Source of the DNA: Paracoccaceae bacterium
GTDB taxonomy: Bacteria; Pseudomonadota; Alphaproteobacteria; Rhodobacterales; Rhodobacteraceae
NCBI GenBank assembly: GCA_003250135.1
Contig: QKHF01000133.1
Span: forward strand, 1 to 16,830
Reading direction: 5' to 3'
DNA length: 16,830 nt
Each line of letters begins with the position of its first letter. Within the stretch, counting starts at the first letter, position 1. The position numbers and the translations under genes were made by a program. Shown here piece after piece: positions 1 through 6,291 of this stretch. Below the pieces are notes generated by a model, which worked only from the letters and a program-made list of their open reading frames with translations, was not told the origin of the DNA and searched no databases.

Positions 1-1009
1 TGTCGACCAGCTTGCCCGCGGTGATCCACGGCATCATATCGCGCAGCTTGCCGCCGATCGCCTCGATCTGGTGGGCGTCGTTGTTGCGGCGGGTCGCCTT
101 GAAGCTCGGCTGGCCGGCCTTGCACTCCAGCATCCAGTCGCGCACGAAACGGCCCTGCTGGATGTCGTCCAACACCGCCTTCATCTCGGCCTTGGTGCGC
201 TCATAAGGAACAACGCGCGGGCCGGAGACATACTCGCCATACTCCGCGGTGTTGGAGATCGAGTAGTTCATGTTGGCGATGCCGCCCTCGTAGATCAGGT
301 CGACGATCAGCTTCACCTCGTGCAGGCATTCGAAATAGGCCATCTCGGGCGCGTAGCCCGCTTCGACCAGGGTCTCGAAGCCGCAGCGGATCAGCTCCAC
401 CAGGCCGCCGCACAGCACCGCCTGCTCGCCGAACAGGTCGGTCTCGCACTCTTCCTTGAAGGTGGTCTCGATGATGCCCGAGCGGCCGCCGCCGATCGCC
501 GAGCAATAGGACAGGCCCAGCTCAAGCGCGCGGCCGGTGGCGTCCTGATGCACGGCCACGAGGCAGGGCACGCCGCCGCCCTTGACGAACTCGCCGCGCA
601 CGGTGTGGCCGGGGCCCTTGGGCGCCATCATGATGACGTCTACGCCGGCCTTCGGCTCGATCAGGCTGAAATGCACGTTCAGGCCGTGGGCGAAGGCGAT
701 CGCCGCGCCGTCCTTCAGGTTCTCGTGGATGTGCTTGTAATAGGTCTCGGCCTGCAGCTCATCCGGCATGGTCAGCATGATCAGGTCGCACCACTTGGCG
801 GCCTCGGAGATCTCCATGACCTTCAGGCCCTGGCCCTCGGCCTTCGCGGCGCTGGGCGAACCGGGGCGCAGCGCGACCGCCACGTCCTCGACGCCGCTGT
901 CGCGCATGTTCAGCGCATGGGCGTGGCCCTGAGAGCCATAGCCGACGATGGCGACCTTCTTGCCCTTGATCAGATTGATGTCGCAGTCGCGATCGTAATA
1001 GACGCGCAT
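1..1009 (-). CDS. ilvC: ketol-acid reductoisomerase (partial, C-terminus cut by window edge)
   Basis: Second common enzyme of valine, leucine and isoleucine synthesis. It isomerises and reduces 2-acetolactate or 2-aceto-2-hydroxybutyrate with NADPH and Mg2+ in the cytosol. I read 336 codons. The N-terminal Rossmann fold has GYGSQGHAHALN at about residues 23-34, followed by an Arg/Ser-containing cofactor loop (LRPGSPS, about 48-53). The knotted C-terminal domain carries the metal-binding ETDLFGEQ at about 189-196, with D191 and E195 as expected ligands, and later EVKLIVDLIYEGG. The class I enzyme is about 338-340 residues, so only a few codons and the stop lie outside the window. The ATG at 1009 is preceded by GAGGGA about 4 nt upstream. 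It is the third gene of the ilvBNC run, 117 nt after ilvN. Motif identity makes the call near certain. Confidence 0.97.
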   Translation of the reverse strand, partial: MRVYYDRDCDINLIKGKKVAIVGYGSQGHAHALNMRDSGVEDVAVALRPGSPSAAKAEGQGLKVMEISEAAKWCDLIMLTMPDELQAETYYKHIHENLKDGAAIAFAHGLNVHFSLIEPKAGVDVIMMAPKGPGHTVRGEFVKGGGVPCLVAVHQDATGRALELGLSYCSAIGGGRSGIIETTFKEECETDLFGEQAVLCGGLVELIRCGFETLVEAGYAPEMAYFECLHEVKLIVDLIYEGGIANMNYSISNTAEYGEYVSGPRVVPYERTKAEMKAVLDDIQQGRFVRDWMLECKAGQPSFKATRRNNDAHQIEAIGGKLRDMMPWITAGKLVD

Positions 1010-1126
1010 TGTGTCCCTCGTGGTGGTTTCTCGACCCGGCGGAACCGTGGCGGGGTCTCTGGATTGCGGCAGGTGCCTAGCGGCTGGGTCGATTTTTGGC
1101 AAGAGGCCGACCCGGCCGCTGCGGCG

Positions 1127-1702
1127 CTATTCCTTGGGCGCGTCCACGCCGCGGCTGATCGCGGCGACGCCGGTGCGGGCGAGGTCGATCAGGCCCAGCG
1201 GCTTCATCAGGTCGACGAAAGCGTCGATCTTCTCGGGCGCGCCGGTCAGCTCGAACACGAAGCTCTCCAGCGTGGTGTCGACGACCTTGGCGCGGAACAC
1301 GTCGCACATGCGCAGCGCCTCGACGCGCTTGTCGTCAGAGCAGACGACTTTGACCAGCGCCAGCTCGCGCTCCACATGCGGGCCTTCGGTGGTCAGGTCG
1401 TGCACGTCGTGCACCGGCACCAGCCGGCCGAGCTGGGACTTGATCTGCTCCAGCACCATCGGCGTGCCGGTGGTCACGATGGTGATGCGGGAATAGTGGC
1501 GGCTGTGGTTCACCTCCGCCACGGTCAGGCTCTCGATGTTATAGCCCCGGCCCGAGAACAGGCCGATCACCCGCGCCAGAACGCCCGCCTCGTTGTCGAC
1601 GATGACGGCGAGCACGCGGCGCTCATTCTCATCGCCGTAGCCCGGCTTGAGGTGATAGGCGGAATGCTGGGACGAGCCCTTTTTGAGGTGTAGCGCGTTC
1701 AT
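1127..1702 (-). CDS. ilvN: acetolactate synthase small (regulatory) subunit
   Basis: Regulatory subunit of acetohydroxyacid synthase, which activates the large subunit and confers feedback inhibition by branched-chain amino acids (mainly valine). The 191-residue product has an N-terminal ACT domain at about residues 28-100, starting RRVLAVIVDNEAGVLARV and including GLFSGRGYNIESLTV, and a C-terminal ALS_ss_C-type domain ending DLARTGVAAISRG. This is the normal length for the longer proteobacterial form (ilvH/ilvN type). Its ATG overlaps the ilvB stop by one base (TGATG) and no good Shine-Dalgarno lies at normal spacing (a GGGAG is about 15 nt upstream). Translation is therefore probably coupled to ilvB, which suits 1:1 subunit supply. 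The symbol could equally be written ilvH. Confidence 0.96.
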   Translation of the reverse strand: MNALHLKKGSSQHSAYHLKPGYGDENERRVLAVIVDNEAGVLARVIGLFSGRGYNIESLTVAEVNHSRHYSRITIVTTGTPMVLEQIKSQLGRLVPVHDVHDLTTEGPHVERELALVKVVCSDDKRVEALRMCDVFRAKVVDTTLESFVFELTGAPEKIDAFVDLMKPLGLIDLARTGVAAISRGVDAPKE

Positions 1703-3468
1703 CAGACCAGCACCGCTCCCGTATGATCGATCGTGTTCTGCGTGGACGCTTCGCCCAGCAGCATTTCGTTATGCGCCTTGCCCGACGGGATCATCGGGAA
1801 GCAGTTCTCGTGACGCTCGACAAGGCAGTCGAAGATGACCGGGCCGTCATAGTCCAGCATCTCCTTGATCGCGTCGTCCAGGTCGGCCGGGTTCTCGCAC
1901 TTGATGCCCTTGCAGCCGAACGCCTCGGCCAGCTTCACGAAGTCCGGCAGCGCCTCGGAATAGGAGCTGCTGTAGCGTTCGCCGTGCAACAACTCCTGCC
2001 ACTGGCGCACCATGCCCAGACGCTCGTTGTTCAGGATGAACTGCTTGACCGGCAGGTTGTACTGAACCGCGGTCGACATCTCCTGCATGGTCATCATGAA
2101 CGAGGCTTCGCCGGCGACGTTGATGACCAGCGAGCGCGGATTGGCGACCTGCACGCCGATCGAGGACGGCACGCCATAGCCCATCGTGCCCAGCCCGCCG
2201 GAGGTCATCCAGCGCTTCGGCTCCTCAAAGCCCAGGAACTGCGCCGCCCACATCTGATGCTGGCCGACCTCGGTGCAGATGTACCGGTCGTGCTTCTTGG
2301 TCAGCTCCTCCAGCCGCTGCAGGGCGTATTGCGGCTTGATCGTCTCGGTCGAGGGCTTGTAGCGGAGGCAGTCGACCGCCTTCCACTCCTCGATCTGCGA
2401 CCACCACTCCTTGACCTCGGCCGAGCGGGTCTTCCGGCCGCGCGACCGCCAGATCTTCAGCATGTGCTCCAGCACATGGCCGACATCGCCGATGATCGGA
2501 ACGTCCACATGGATGTTCTTGTTGATCGAGGACGGGTCTATATCGATATGCACCTTGGTCGAGTTCGGGCTGAACGCATCGGTGCGGCCGGTGATCCGGT
2601 CGTCGAACCGCGCCCCGACGCAGATCATCAGGTCGCAGCCATGCATGGCGAGGTTGGCCTCATAGGTGCCGTGCATGCCCAGCATGCCGACCCAGTTCTT
2701 GCCCGAGGCCGGATAGCAGCCCAGACCCATCAGGGTCGAGGTGATCGGAAAGCCGGTGCCATTGACCAGATCGCGCAGCAGCTGGCTGGCCGCGTCGCCC
2801 GAGTTCACCACGCCGCCGCCGCTGTAGAAGATCGGCCGCTCGGCCTGCTCGATCATCTCGACGACGGTCTGGATCGCGTCCGGATCGCCCTTGACCCGCG
2901 GGTTGTAATGGCTGGTCTTCGCCTGCGCCGCGGTCTTGTAGGGCGCGGTGGCGAACTGGACGTCCTTCGGGATGTCGACCAGCACCGGGCCGGGGCGGCC
3001 GTTGGTCGCCACATGAAACGCCTGATGGATGACCTCGGCCAGGTTCGCCGTGTCCTTCACCAGCCAGTTGTGCTTGGTGCAGGGGCGGGTGATGCCGACC
3101 GTGTCGGCCTCCTGGAACGCGTCGTTGCCGATCATGAACGTGGGCACCTGCCCCGACAGGCAGATGATCGGGATCGAGTCCATCAGCGCGTCGGTCAGGC
3201 CGGTCACCGCGTTGGTCGCTCCGGGGCCCGAGGTGACGAGAAGGACGCCGGGCTTGCCGGTTGAGCGCGCATAGCCCTCGGCCGCATGGGCCGCGGCCTG
3301 CTCATGCCGCACCAGAATGTGCTTGATGCCCTGATCCAGGAACAGCTCGTCATAAATCGGAAGAACGGCGCCGCCCGGATAGCCGAATACCGTATCGACC
3401 CCGTGCTCCTTCAACGCCTGAATAACGATGCGCGCGCCGGAGATTTCCTCGGTTCTATCGCGTGCCAT
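1702..3468 (-). CDS. ilvB: acetolactate synthase large (catalytic) subunit
   Basis: Thiamine-diphosphate enzyme that condenses two pyruvates, or pyruvate and 2-oxobutyrate, in the first common step of branched-chain amino acid synthesis. Numbering from the upstream ATG at 3480: the catalytic Glu is in HEQAAAHAAEGYA (E60), the FAD-binding middle domain spans about 190-350, and the C-terminal ThDP motif runs from GEASF (457-461) to LNN (483-485). The usual GD is GE here, a variant I recall as common in alphaproteobacterial IlvI/IlvB. I chose the second ATG (3468; 588 residues) because GGAG lies 6 nt before it. The ATG at 3480 would give 592 residues and has no clear ribosome binding site. The gene follows a leader-peptide attenuator and is coupled to ilvN. 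An ilvI symbol is equally defensible. Confidence 0.97.
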   Translation of the reverse strand: MARDRTEEISGARIVIQALKEHGVDTVFGYPGGAVLPIYDELFLDQGIKHILVRHEQAAAHAAEGYARSTGKPGVLLVTSGPGATNAVTGLTDALMDSIPIICLSGQVPTFMIGNDAFQEADTVGITRPCTKHNWLVKDTANLAEVIHQAFHVATNGRPGPVLVDIPKDVQFATAPYKTAAQAKTSHYNPRVKGDPDAIQTVVEMIEQAERPIFYSGGGVVNSGDAASQLLRDLVNGTGFPITSTLMGLGCYPASGKNWVGMLGMHGTYEANLAMHGCDLMICVGARFDDRITGRTDAFSPNSTKVHIDIDPSSINKNIHVDVPIIGDVGHVLEHMLKIWRSRGRKTRSAEVKEWWSQIEEWKAVDCLRYKPSTETIKPQYALQRLEELTKKHDRYICTEVGQHQMWAAQFLGFEEPKRWMTSGGLGTMGYGVPSSIGVQVANPRSLVINVAGEASFMMTMQEMSTAVQYNLPVKQFILNNERLGMVRQWQELLHGERYSSSYSEALPDFVKLAEAFGCKGIKCENPADLDDAIKEMLDYDGPVIFDCLVERHENCFPMIPSGKAHNEMLLGEASTQNTIDHTGAVLV

Positions 3469-3474
3469 ATCTCG

Positions 3475-3478
3475 CTCC
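3475..3478 (-). promoter_or_regulatory. ribosome binding site deciding the ilvB start
   Basis: GGAG, 6 nt before the ATG at 3468. It overlaps the in-frame upstream ATG at 3480, so it can only serve the downstream start. This is why the shorter IlvB is preferred. Confidence 0.65.
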
Positions 3479-3487
3479 ATCGCATGC

Positions 3488-3506
3488 GCGGACGGCGTTC
3501 GTCCGC
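3488..3506 (-). other. perfect hairpin just upstream of the ilvB ribosome binding site
   Basis: On the minus strand GCGGACG pairs perfectly with CGTCCGC (7 bp) around a 5-nt loop, ending 9 nt before the ilvB GGAG. No T tract follows, so it is not a terminator. It may fold the 5' end of the processed or antiterminated message, or simply be a chance product of GC-rich DNA. Confidence 0.4.
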
Positions 3507-3560
3507 GTCGTTCCTCCGCTCCCGGATCGTCGCAGCCGCCCCAAACCGTCCTCGACGCAA

Positions 3561-3587
3561 GGGGCCCCGGAAATGAAAAGGGGCCCC
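3561..3587 (-). other. alternative GGGGCCCC/GGGGCCCC stem in the ilvB leader
   Basis: Two identical self-complementary octamers, GGGGCCCC, lie at 3580-3587 and 3561-3568, separated by 11 nt (TTTTCATTTCC on the minus strand). They can form an 8-bp stem that uses the same 3580-3587 strand as the terminator hairpin, so the two structures exclude each other. The downstream flank is TTGCG, not a T tract, so this stem would not terminate. Whether it acts as antiterminator is inference. Confidence 0.5.
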
Positions 3588-3597
3588 AAGGGACCCC
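3576..3597 (-). terminator. predicted attenuator terminator before ilvB
   Basis: On the minus strand GGGGTCC (3597-3591) pairs with GGGCCCC (3586-3580), with one G-U pair, closing a 4-nt CTTG loop. TTTT then follows (3579-3576, continuing CATTT). The hairpin lies 24 nt beyond the stop codon of the leader peptide and about 110 nt before ilvB, the expected place for an amino-acid operon attenuator. The T tract is short, so termination efficiency is uncertain. Confidence 0.7.
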
Positions 3598-3621
3598 CGT
3601 GCGCGCTCAACCGGCTGAACC

Positions 3622-3672
3622 TCAGGCTCGCCGCGTCGCGCGCTTTCCAACTACGATAAGGAGTTCGGCCAT
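3622..3672 (-). CDS. ilvBNC leader peptide with Leu-Leu-Ile-Val-Val control codons
   Basis: A 16-codon ORF encoding MAELLIVVGKRATRRA, starting at the ATG at 3672 and ending in TGA. AAGGTGA at 3680-3686 gives a good ribosome binding site with a 7-nt spacer. Codons 4-8 are CTC CTT ATC GTA GTT: five consecutive branched-chain residues, all three end products of the pathway. CTT, GTA and GTT look rare in the neighbouring GC-rich genes, which mostly use CTG, CTC, GTC and GTG. The ORF sits between a promoter and a terminator hairpin upstream of ilvB. By analogy with leader peptides of enterobacterial ilv operons, ribosome stalling here when Leu, Ile or Val tRNAs are uncharged should let transcription continue into ilvBNC. 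The peptide itself probably has no further function. Confidence 0.88.
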   Translation of the reverse strand: MAELLIVVGKRATRRA

Positions 3673-3725
3673 GCCGATCTCACCTTCCATCGATCCAGAT
3701 CGACGCCCTTCGCCGATCGGGCCGA

Positions 3726-3753
3726 GGTTTACCATGGGCTCGGATCGCGTCAA
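3726..3753 (-). promoter_or_regulatory. predicted sigma-70 type promoter of the ilv operon
   Basis: On the minus strand TTGACG (3753-3748) is followed after 16 nt by TAAACC (3731-3726). The -35 is a strong match, the -10 only moderate. The -35 overlaps the miaA stop codon. Transcription would start near 3719, giving about 46 nt before the leader peptide ATG, which suits an attenuator leader. Confidence 0.55.
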
Positions 3754-4685
3754 GTCGAAATGGAGGAAAGTTTCGTCAGGCCCTCAAAATCGAAATTTTC
3801 TTGCGCGCTTACTTCCGCCCAATCCGCCATTTGATTGCGACTCCACGTCAATTGCCGCTTGGCGTATCGACGGGTCAGGGTCTTGGCCCGCTCCGCCGCA
3901 TCTTCCAGCGAAATCTCGCCCCGAACAAAGGAGATCAATTCGGCCGCGCCGACCGGTTTCAGCAGCCCCGAGCCGGGGGGCGGGGAGAGGGCGGCGACGT
4001 GGCGAGCCTCCTCCAGCGCGCCGTCTTTCAGCATCTGGTCGAAGCGCGCGTCGCAGCGGGCGTAGAGCCAGTCCCGGTCGCATGTCAGGCGCAGCGCAAG
4101 GCATGTCTCCAGCGGAAGAAGGGGCGGGGCCGCCTCCCGCCACCAGTCCGAAAGACCCCGGCCCGTCGCCTGAAGCACCTCCCACGCGCGTGACAGGCGC
4201 ACGGGGTTCTGCGCATCGATTGAGGCGGCGGTATCCGGGTCGCGCAAGGAAAGCTCAGCGTAAAGCGCGGCGGGGTCAGCGGCGGCGCGCGCCTCCGCCT
4301 CGGCGCGAACTTCATCCGGGATCTCGGGAACCGGGGCGAGGCCTTGTGTGAGCGCGCGAAAGTAAAGGCCCGTGCCGCCGACGATAATCGGCGCCGCGCC
4401 AGCCTCCGCCGCCTCCGCCAGCACCGCTTTCACCTCCCGCGTCCAGTCGCCGACGGAGTAGCTCCGCTCCGCGTCCACATGGCCGTAGAGACGGTGCGGC
4501 GCGCGCGCCTCTTCCTCAACGCTGGGGCGGGCGGTCAGCACCCGCCAGTCGGCGTAGACCTGTTGCGAGTCGGCGTTGATCACCCAGCCGCCCAGCCGCT
4601 CGGCCAGCCCTAGGGCGAGCGCGGATTTCCCACTGGCGGTGGGGCCGGAGATCAGGATCGGGCGGTGGGTCGTCGTCGGCGTCAT
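3750..4685 (-). CDS. miaA: tRNA dimethylallyltransferase
   Basis: Transfers a dimethylallyl group to N6 of adenosine 37 in tRNAs that read codons starting with U, the first step of the i6A/ms2i6A modification. The 311-residue protein has a P-loop, SGPTASGKS, at residues 13-21, the family motif NADSQQVY at 38-45 with D39 and S40, VGGTGLYFRALTQG in the substrate channel region, and RYAKRQLTWSRNQ near the C-terminus. Length is normal. Its ATG overlaps the modC stop by 4 nt (ATGA) and no separate Shine-Dalgarno is visible, so it is probably translated by coupling. MiaA-type tRNA modification is known to affect attenuation in some amino-acid operons. Its place directly before the ilv attenuator may be chance or meaningful. 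Confidence 0.96.
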   Translation of the reverse strand: MTPTTTHRPILISGPTASGKSALALGLAERLGGWVINADSQQVYADWRVLTARPSVEEEARAPHRLYGHVDAERSYSVGDWTREVKAVLAEAAEAGAAPIIVGGTGLYFRALTQGLAPVPEIPDEVRAEAEARAAADPAALYAELSLRDPDTAASIDAQNPVRLSRAWEVLQATGRGLSDWWREAAPPLLPLETCLALRLTCDRDWLYARCDARFDQMLKDGALEEARHVAALSPPPGSGLLKPVGAAELISFVRGEISLEDAAERAKTLTRRYAKRQLTWSRNQMADWAEVSAQENFDFEGLTKLSSIST

Positions 4686-5368
4686 CGAGTGGCGGCCGGG
4701 CGGATCAACTCGCGCCCGCCGGTCTCGGCGACGCGCCCCGCCACGATCCGGACCATCCGGTCGCCAAGGCGTCGGGCCTCCTCGGCCGAATGGGTGACGT
4801 AGAGGATCGGGCAGCCTGCGCGCTTGGTCAGCGCCTCCAGATAGGGCAGCACCTCCTCCTTGCGCGCAGGGTCAAGGTTCGCCAGCGGCTCATCCATCAG
4901 CAGCATGCGGGGCTGGCGCAGCAACGCCCGGCCGATGGCGACTCGCTGCGCTTCGCCGCCCGAAAGCCGCTGGGTGCGGCGCTCCAGAAGCTCCTCGACG
5001 CCCAGCAGGTCGACGATCTCGTCCAGAGCGGCGCTTTTCCGGTCCGGCGCGCCGTAGAGCAGGTTCTTGCGGACGCTGAGATGCGGGAACAGCCGCGCCT
5101 CCTGAAACACGACGCCGAAGCCGCGCTTCTCGGGCGGCAGGAACACGCCCGCCTCGGCGTCCGAGAAGGGCACGCCGTTCAACTCGATCCGTCCGCGCTG
5201 CGGTCGCTCGAGCCCCGCGATGCAGCGCAGGGTCGCCGTCTTCCCCGCGCCCGACGGGCCGAACAGGATGGTGGCGCCGGCGCCGGCGTCGAACTCGATC
5301 TCCAGCGCGAAACCGGGTCTTTTCTGGCCGCGCGGACGCCAGCCGATATCGACCGTCAGGCGGGTCAT
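4682..5368 (-). CDS. modC: molybdate-type ABC transporter ATP-binding protein without a Mop domain
   Basis: ATPase subunit of a probable molybdate importer at the inner face of the cytoplasmic membrane. The 228 residues hold one complete ABC domain: Walker A GPSGAGKT at 37-44, Q-loop at Q89, signature LSGGEAQR at 135-142, Walker B MLLMDEP at 155-161 and the H-loop His at 193. Classical ModC is about 350 residues, with a C-terminal molybdate-binding Mop/TOBE domain. That part is absent here: the protein ends shortly after the ABC core, so it lacks this regulatory module. ATGA overlaps of 4 nt join it to modB upstream and miaA downstream. Substrate assignment rests mainly on the ModB partner; tungstate or sulfate remain possible. 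Confidence 0.85.
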   Translation of the reverse strand: MTRLTVDIGWRPRGQKRPGFALEIEFDAGAGATILFGPSGAGKTATLRCIAGLERPQRGRIELNGVPFSDAEAGVFLPPEKRGFGVVFQEARLFPHLSVRKNLLYGAPDRKSAALDEIVDLLGVEELLERRTQRLSGGEAQRVAIGRALLRQPRMLLMDEPLANLDPARKEEVLPYLEALTKRAGCPILYVTHSAEEARRLGDRMVRIVAGRVAETGGRELIRPAATR

Positions 5369-6069
5369 GCGGCGTCCCCCCTAAGCCGGCGGCGGGTGCG
5401 GCGCTCCAGAAGTTCTGACGCTGCCAGCGCCCCTAGCGCGGCGAGCACCGAAAGGCCGACCAGCCGCGCCGCGGCGCTTTCTCCGCCCGGCTGCTGAAGC
5501 GCCGAGTAGATGGCCAGGGGCAGGGTGCGCGTCTCTCCCGGAATGTTCGCAGCGAAGACGATGGTGGCGCCGAACTCGCCCAGCGCGCGCGCGAAGCCCA
5601 GCGTCGCGGCGGTCAGCAGTCCCGGCAGGCAGAGCGGGGCCGAGACGCTCCAGAACACGCGAGTGCGGCTGGCGCCGAGGGTCAGCGCCGCCTCTTCCAG
5701 CCGCGCGTCCAGCGCTTCGATCGACAGGCGGCAGGCCCGCACCATCAGCGGAAAGGCCATCACGCCCGCGGCGATGGCGGCGGCGGTCGTGGTGAAGGCG
5801 ATGGATATCCCGAAGGCCTCGTAAAGCGGTCCGCCGATCAGCCCGCGCCGCCCGAAGGCGAGAAGCAGCAGATAGCCGACCACCACCGGGGGCAGCACCA
5901 GAGGCAGATGAATAAGACCCTTGAGGAAGGCTTTGCCGGGGAAGCGTTTTCGCGCAAGCGCCCAGGCGGCTCCAAAGGCGAGGGGGAGCGCGATGATCGT
6001 GGCCGCCGCCGCCACCCGCAGCGACAGTCCCAACACGATCCACTCTTCGAGACTCAGATACGCAAACAT
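5365..6069 (-). CDS. modB: molybdate-type ABC transporter permease
   Basis: Membrane subunit of the importer formed with the adjacent ModC. From the ATG at 6069 it is 234 residues, close to E. coli ModB. It has several hydrophobic segments, beginning with the first helix at about residues 10-35, then HLPLVLPPVVVGYLLLLAFG, which is typical of ModB. It also carries the cytoplasmic EAA-type coupling loop EEAALTLGASRTRVFWSVS. I prefer the 6069 start because the extension to 6186 encodes a polar sequence unlike the family; no strong Shine-Dalgarno is visible for either. The gene is divergent from rpsB. No modA (periplasmic binding protein) is present in the window, so the binding component must be encoded elsewhere, or the substrate differs. 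Confidence 0.87.
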   Translation of the reverse strand: MFAYLSLEEWIVLGLSLRVAAAATIIALPLAFGAAWALARKRFPGKAFLKGLIHLPLVLPPVVVGYLLLLAFGRRGLIGGPLYEAFGISIAFTTTAAAIAAGVMAFPLMVRACRLSIEALDARLEEAALTLGASRTRVFWSVSAPLCLPGLLTAATLGFARALGEFGATIVFAANIPGETRTLPLAIYSALQQPGGESAAARLVGLSVLAALGALAASELLERRTRRRLRGDAA

Positions 6070-6144
6070 GGTCGCGAAAGTACCGCCAAGTCGCCGAAAC
6101 TTCCAGCTTGCCGATGCGGTGCGGGGCCGATCCGGCCAGCCCCC

Positions 6145-6173
6145 TTGCTTCGGCCCCAAATCCCCGCTATACG
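6145..6173 (+). promoter_or_regulatory. predicted promoter of rpsB-tsf
   Basis: TTGCTT (6145-6150) and TATACG (6168-6173) are separated by exactly 17 nt, in the CTTG-N17/18-CTATA style seen at strong alphaproteobacterial promoters. A perfect inverted repeat GGCCG-ATC-CGGCC lies just upstream (6125-6137). Transcription would start near 6180, leaving a leader of about 110 nt before rpsB. Confidence 0.65.
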
Positions 6174-6193
6174 CCGCGCCGTTCAATCCACAC

Positions 6194-6262
6194 GCGGGGA
6201 TCGGGCCGGTCGGGGAGACATCCCGGCAGGTCCACCGGTTGGGCGAGAAGCTCTACCCCCGC
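6194..6262 (+). promoter_or_regulatory. foldable rpsB leader, candidate autoregulatory structure
   Basis: Three nested pairings can form in the rpsB 5' leader: GCGGGG (6194-6199) with CCCCGC (6257-6262), CCGGT (6206-6210) with ACCGG (6234-6238), and GGGA (6213-6216) with TCCC (6221-6224) around a GACA loop. The fold ends 14 nt before the AAAGGA ribosome binding site. S2 is known to repress its own operon through the mRNA leader in E. coli. A similar role here is inference, and GC-rich DNA forms such stems easily. Confidence 0.35.
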
Positions 6263-6291
6263 GGCGGCGAAACCGGAAAGGAAAAGACCGC

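Noticed and set aside
71..3264. Very long plus-strand open frames (about 540 and 513 codons) opposite ilvC, ilvN and ilvB
   Set aside because: They are exact antisense shadows of well-supported genes in GC-rich DNA, with Arg/His/Asp/Leu-rich low-information translations and no recognisable domains.
3571..3576. ATGAAA on the plus strand between the two GGGGCCCC repeats as a small ORF start
   Set aside because: No gene-like sequence follows; the region is better explained as the minus-strand attenuator.
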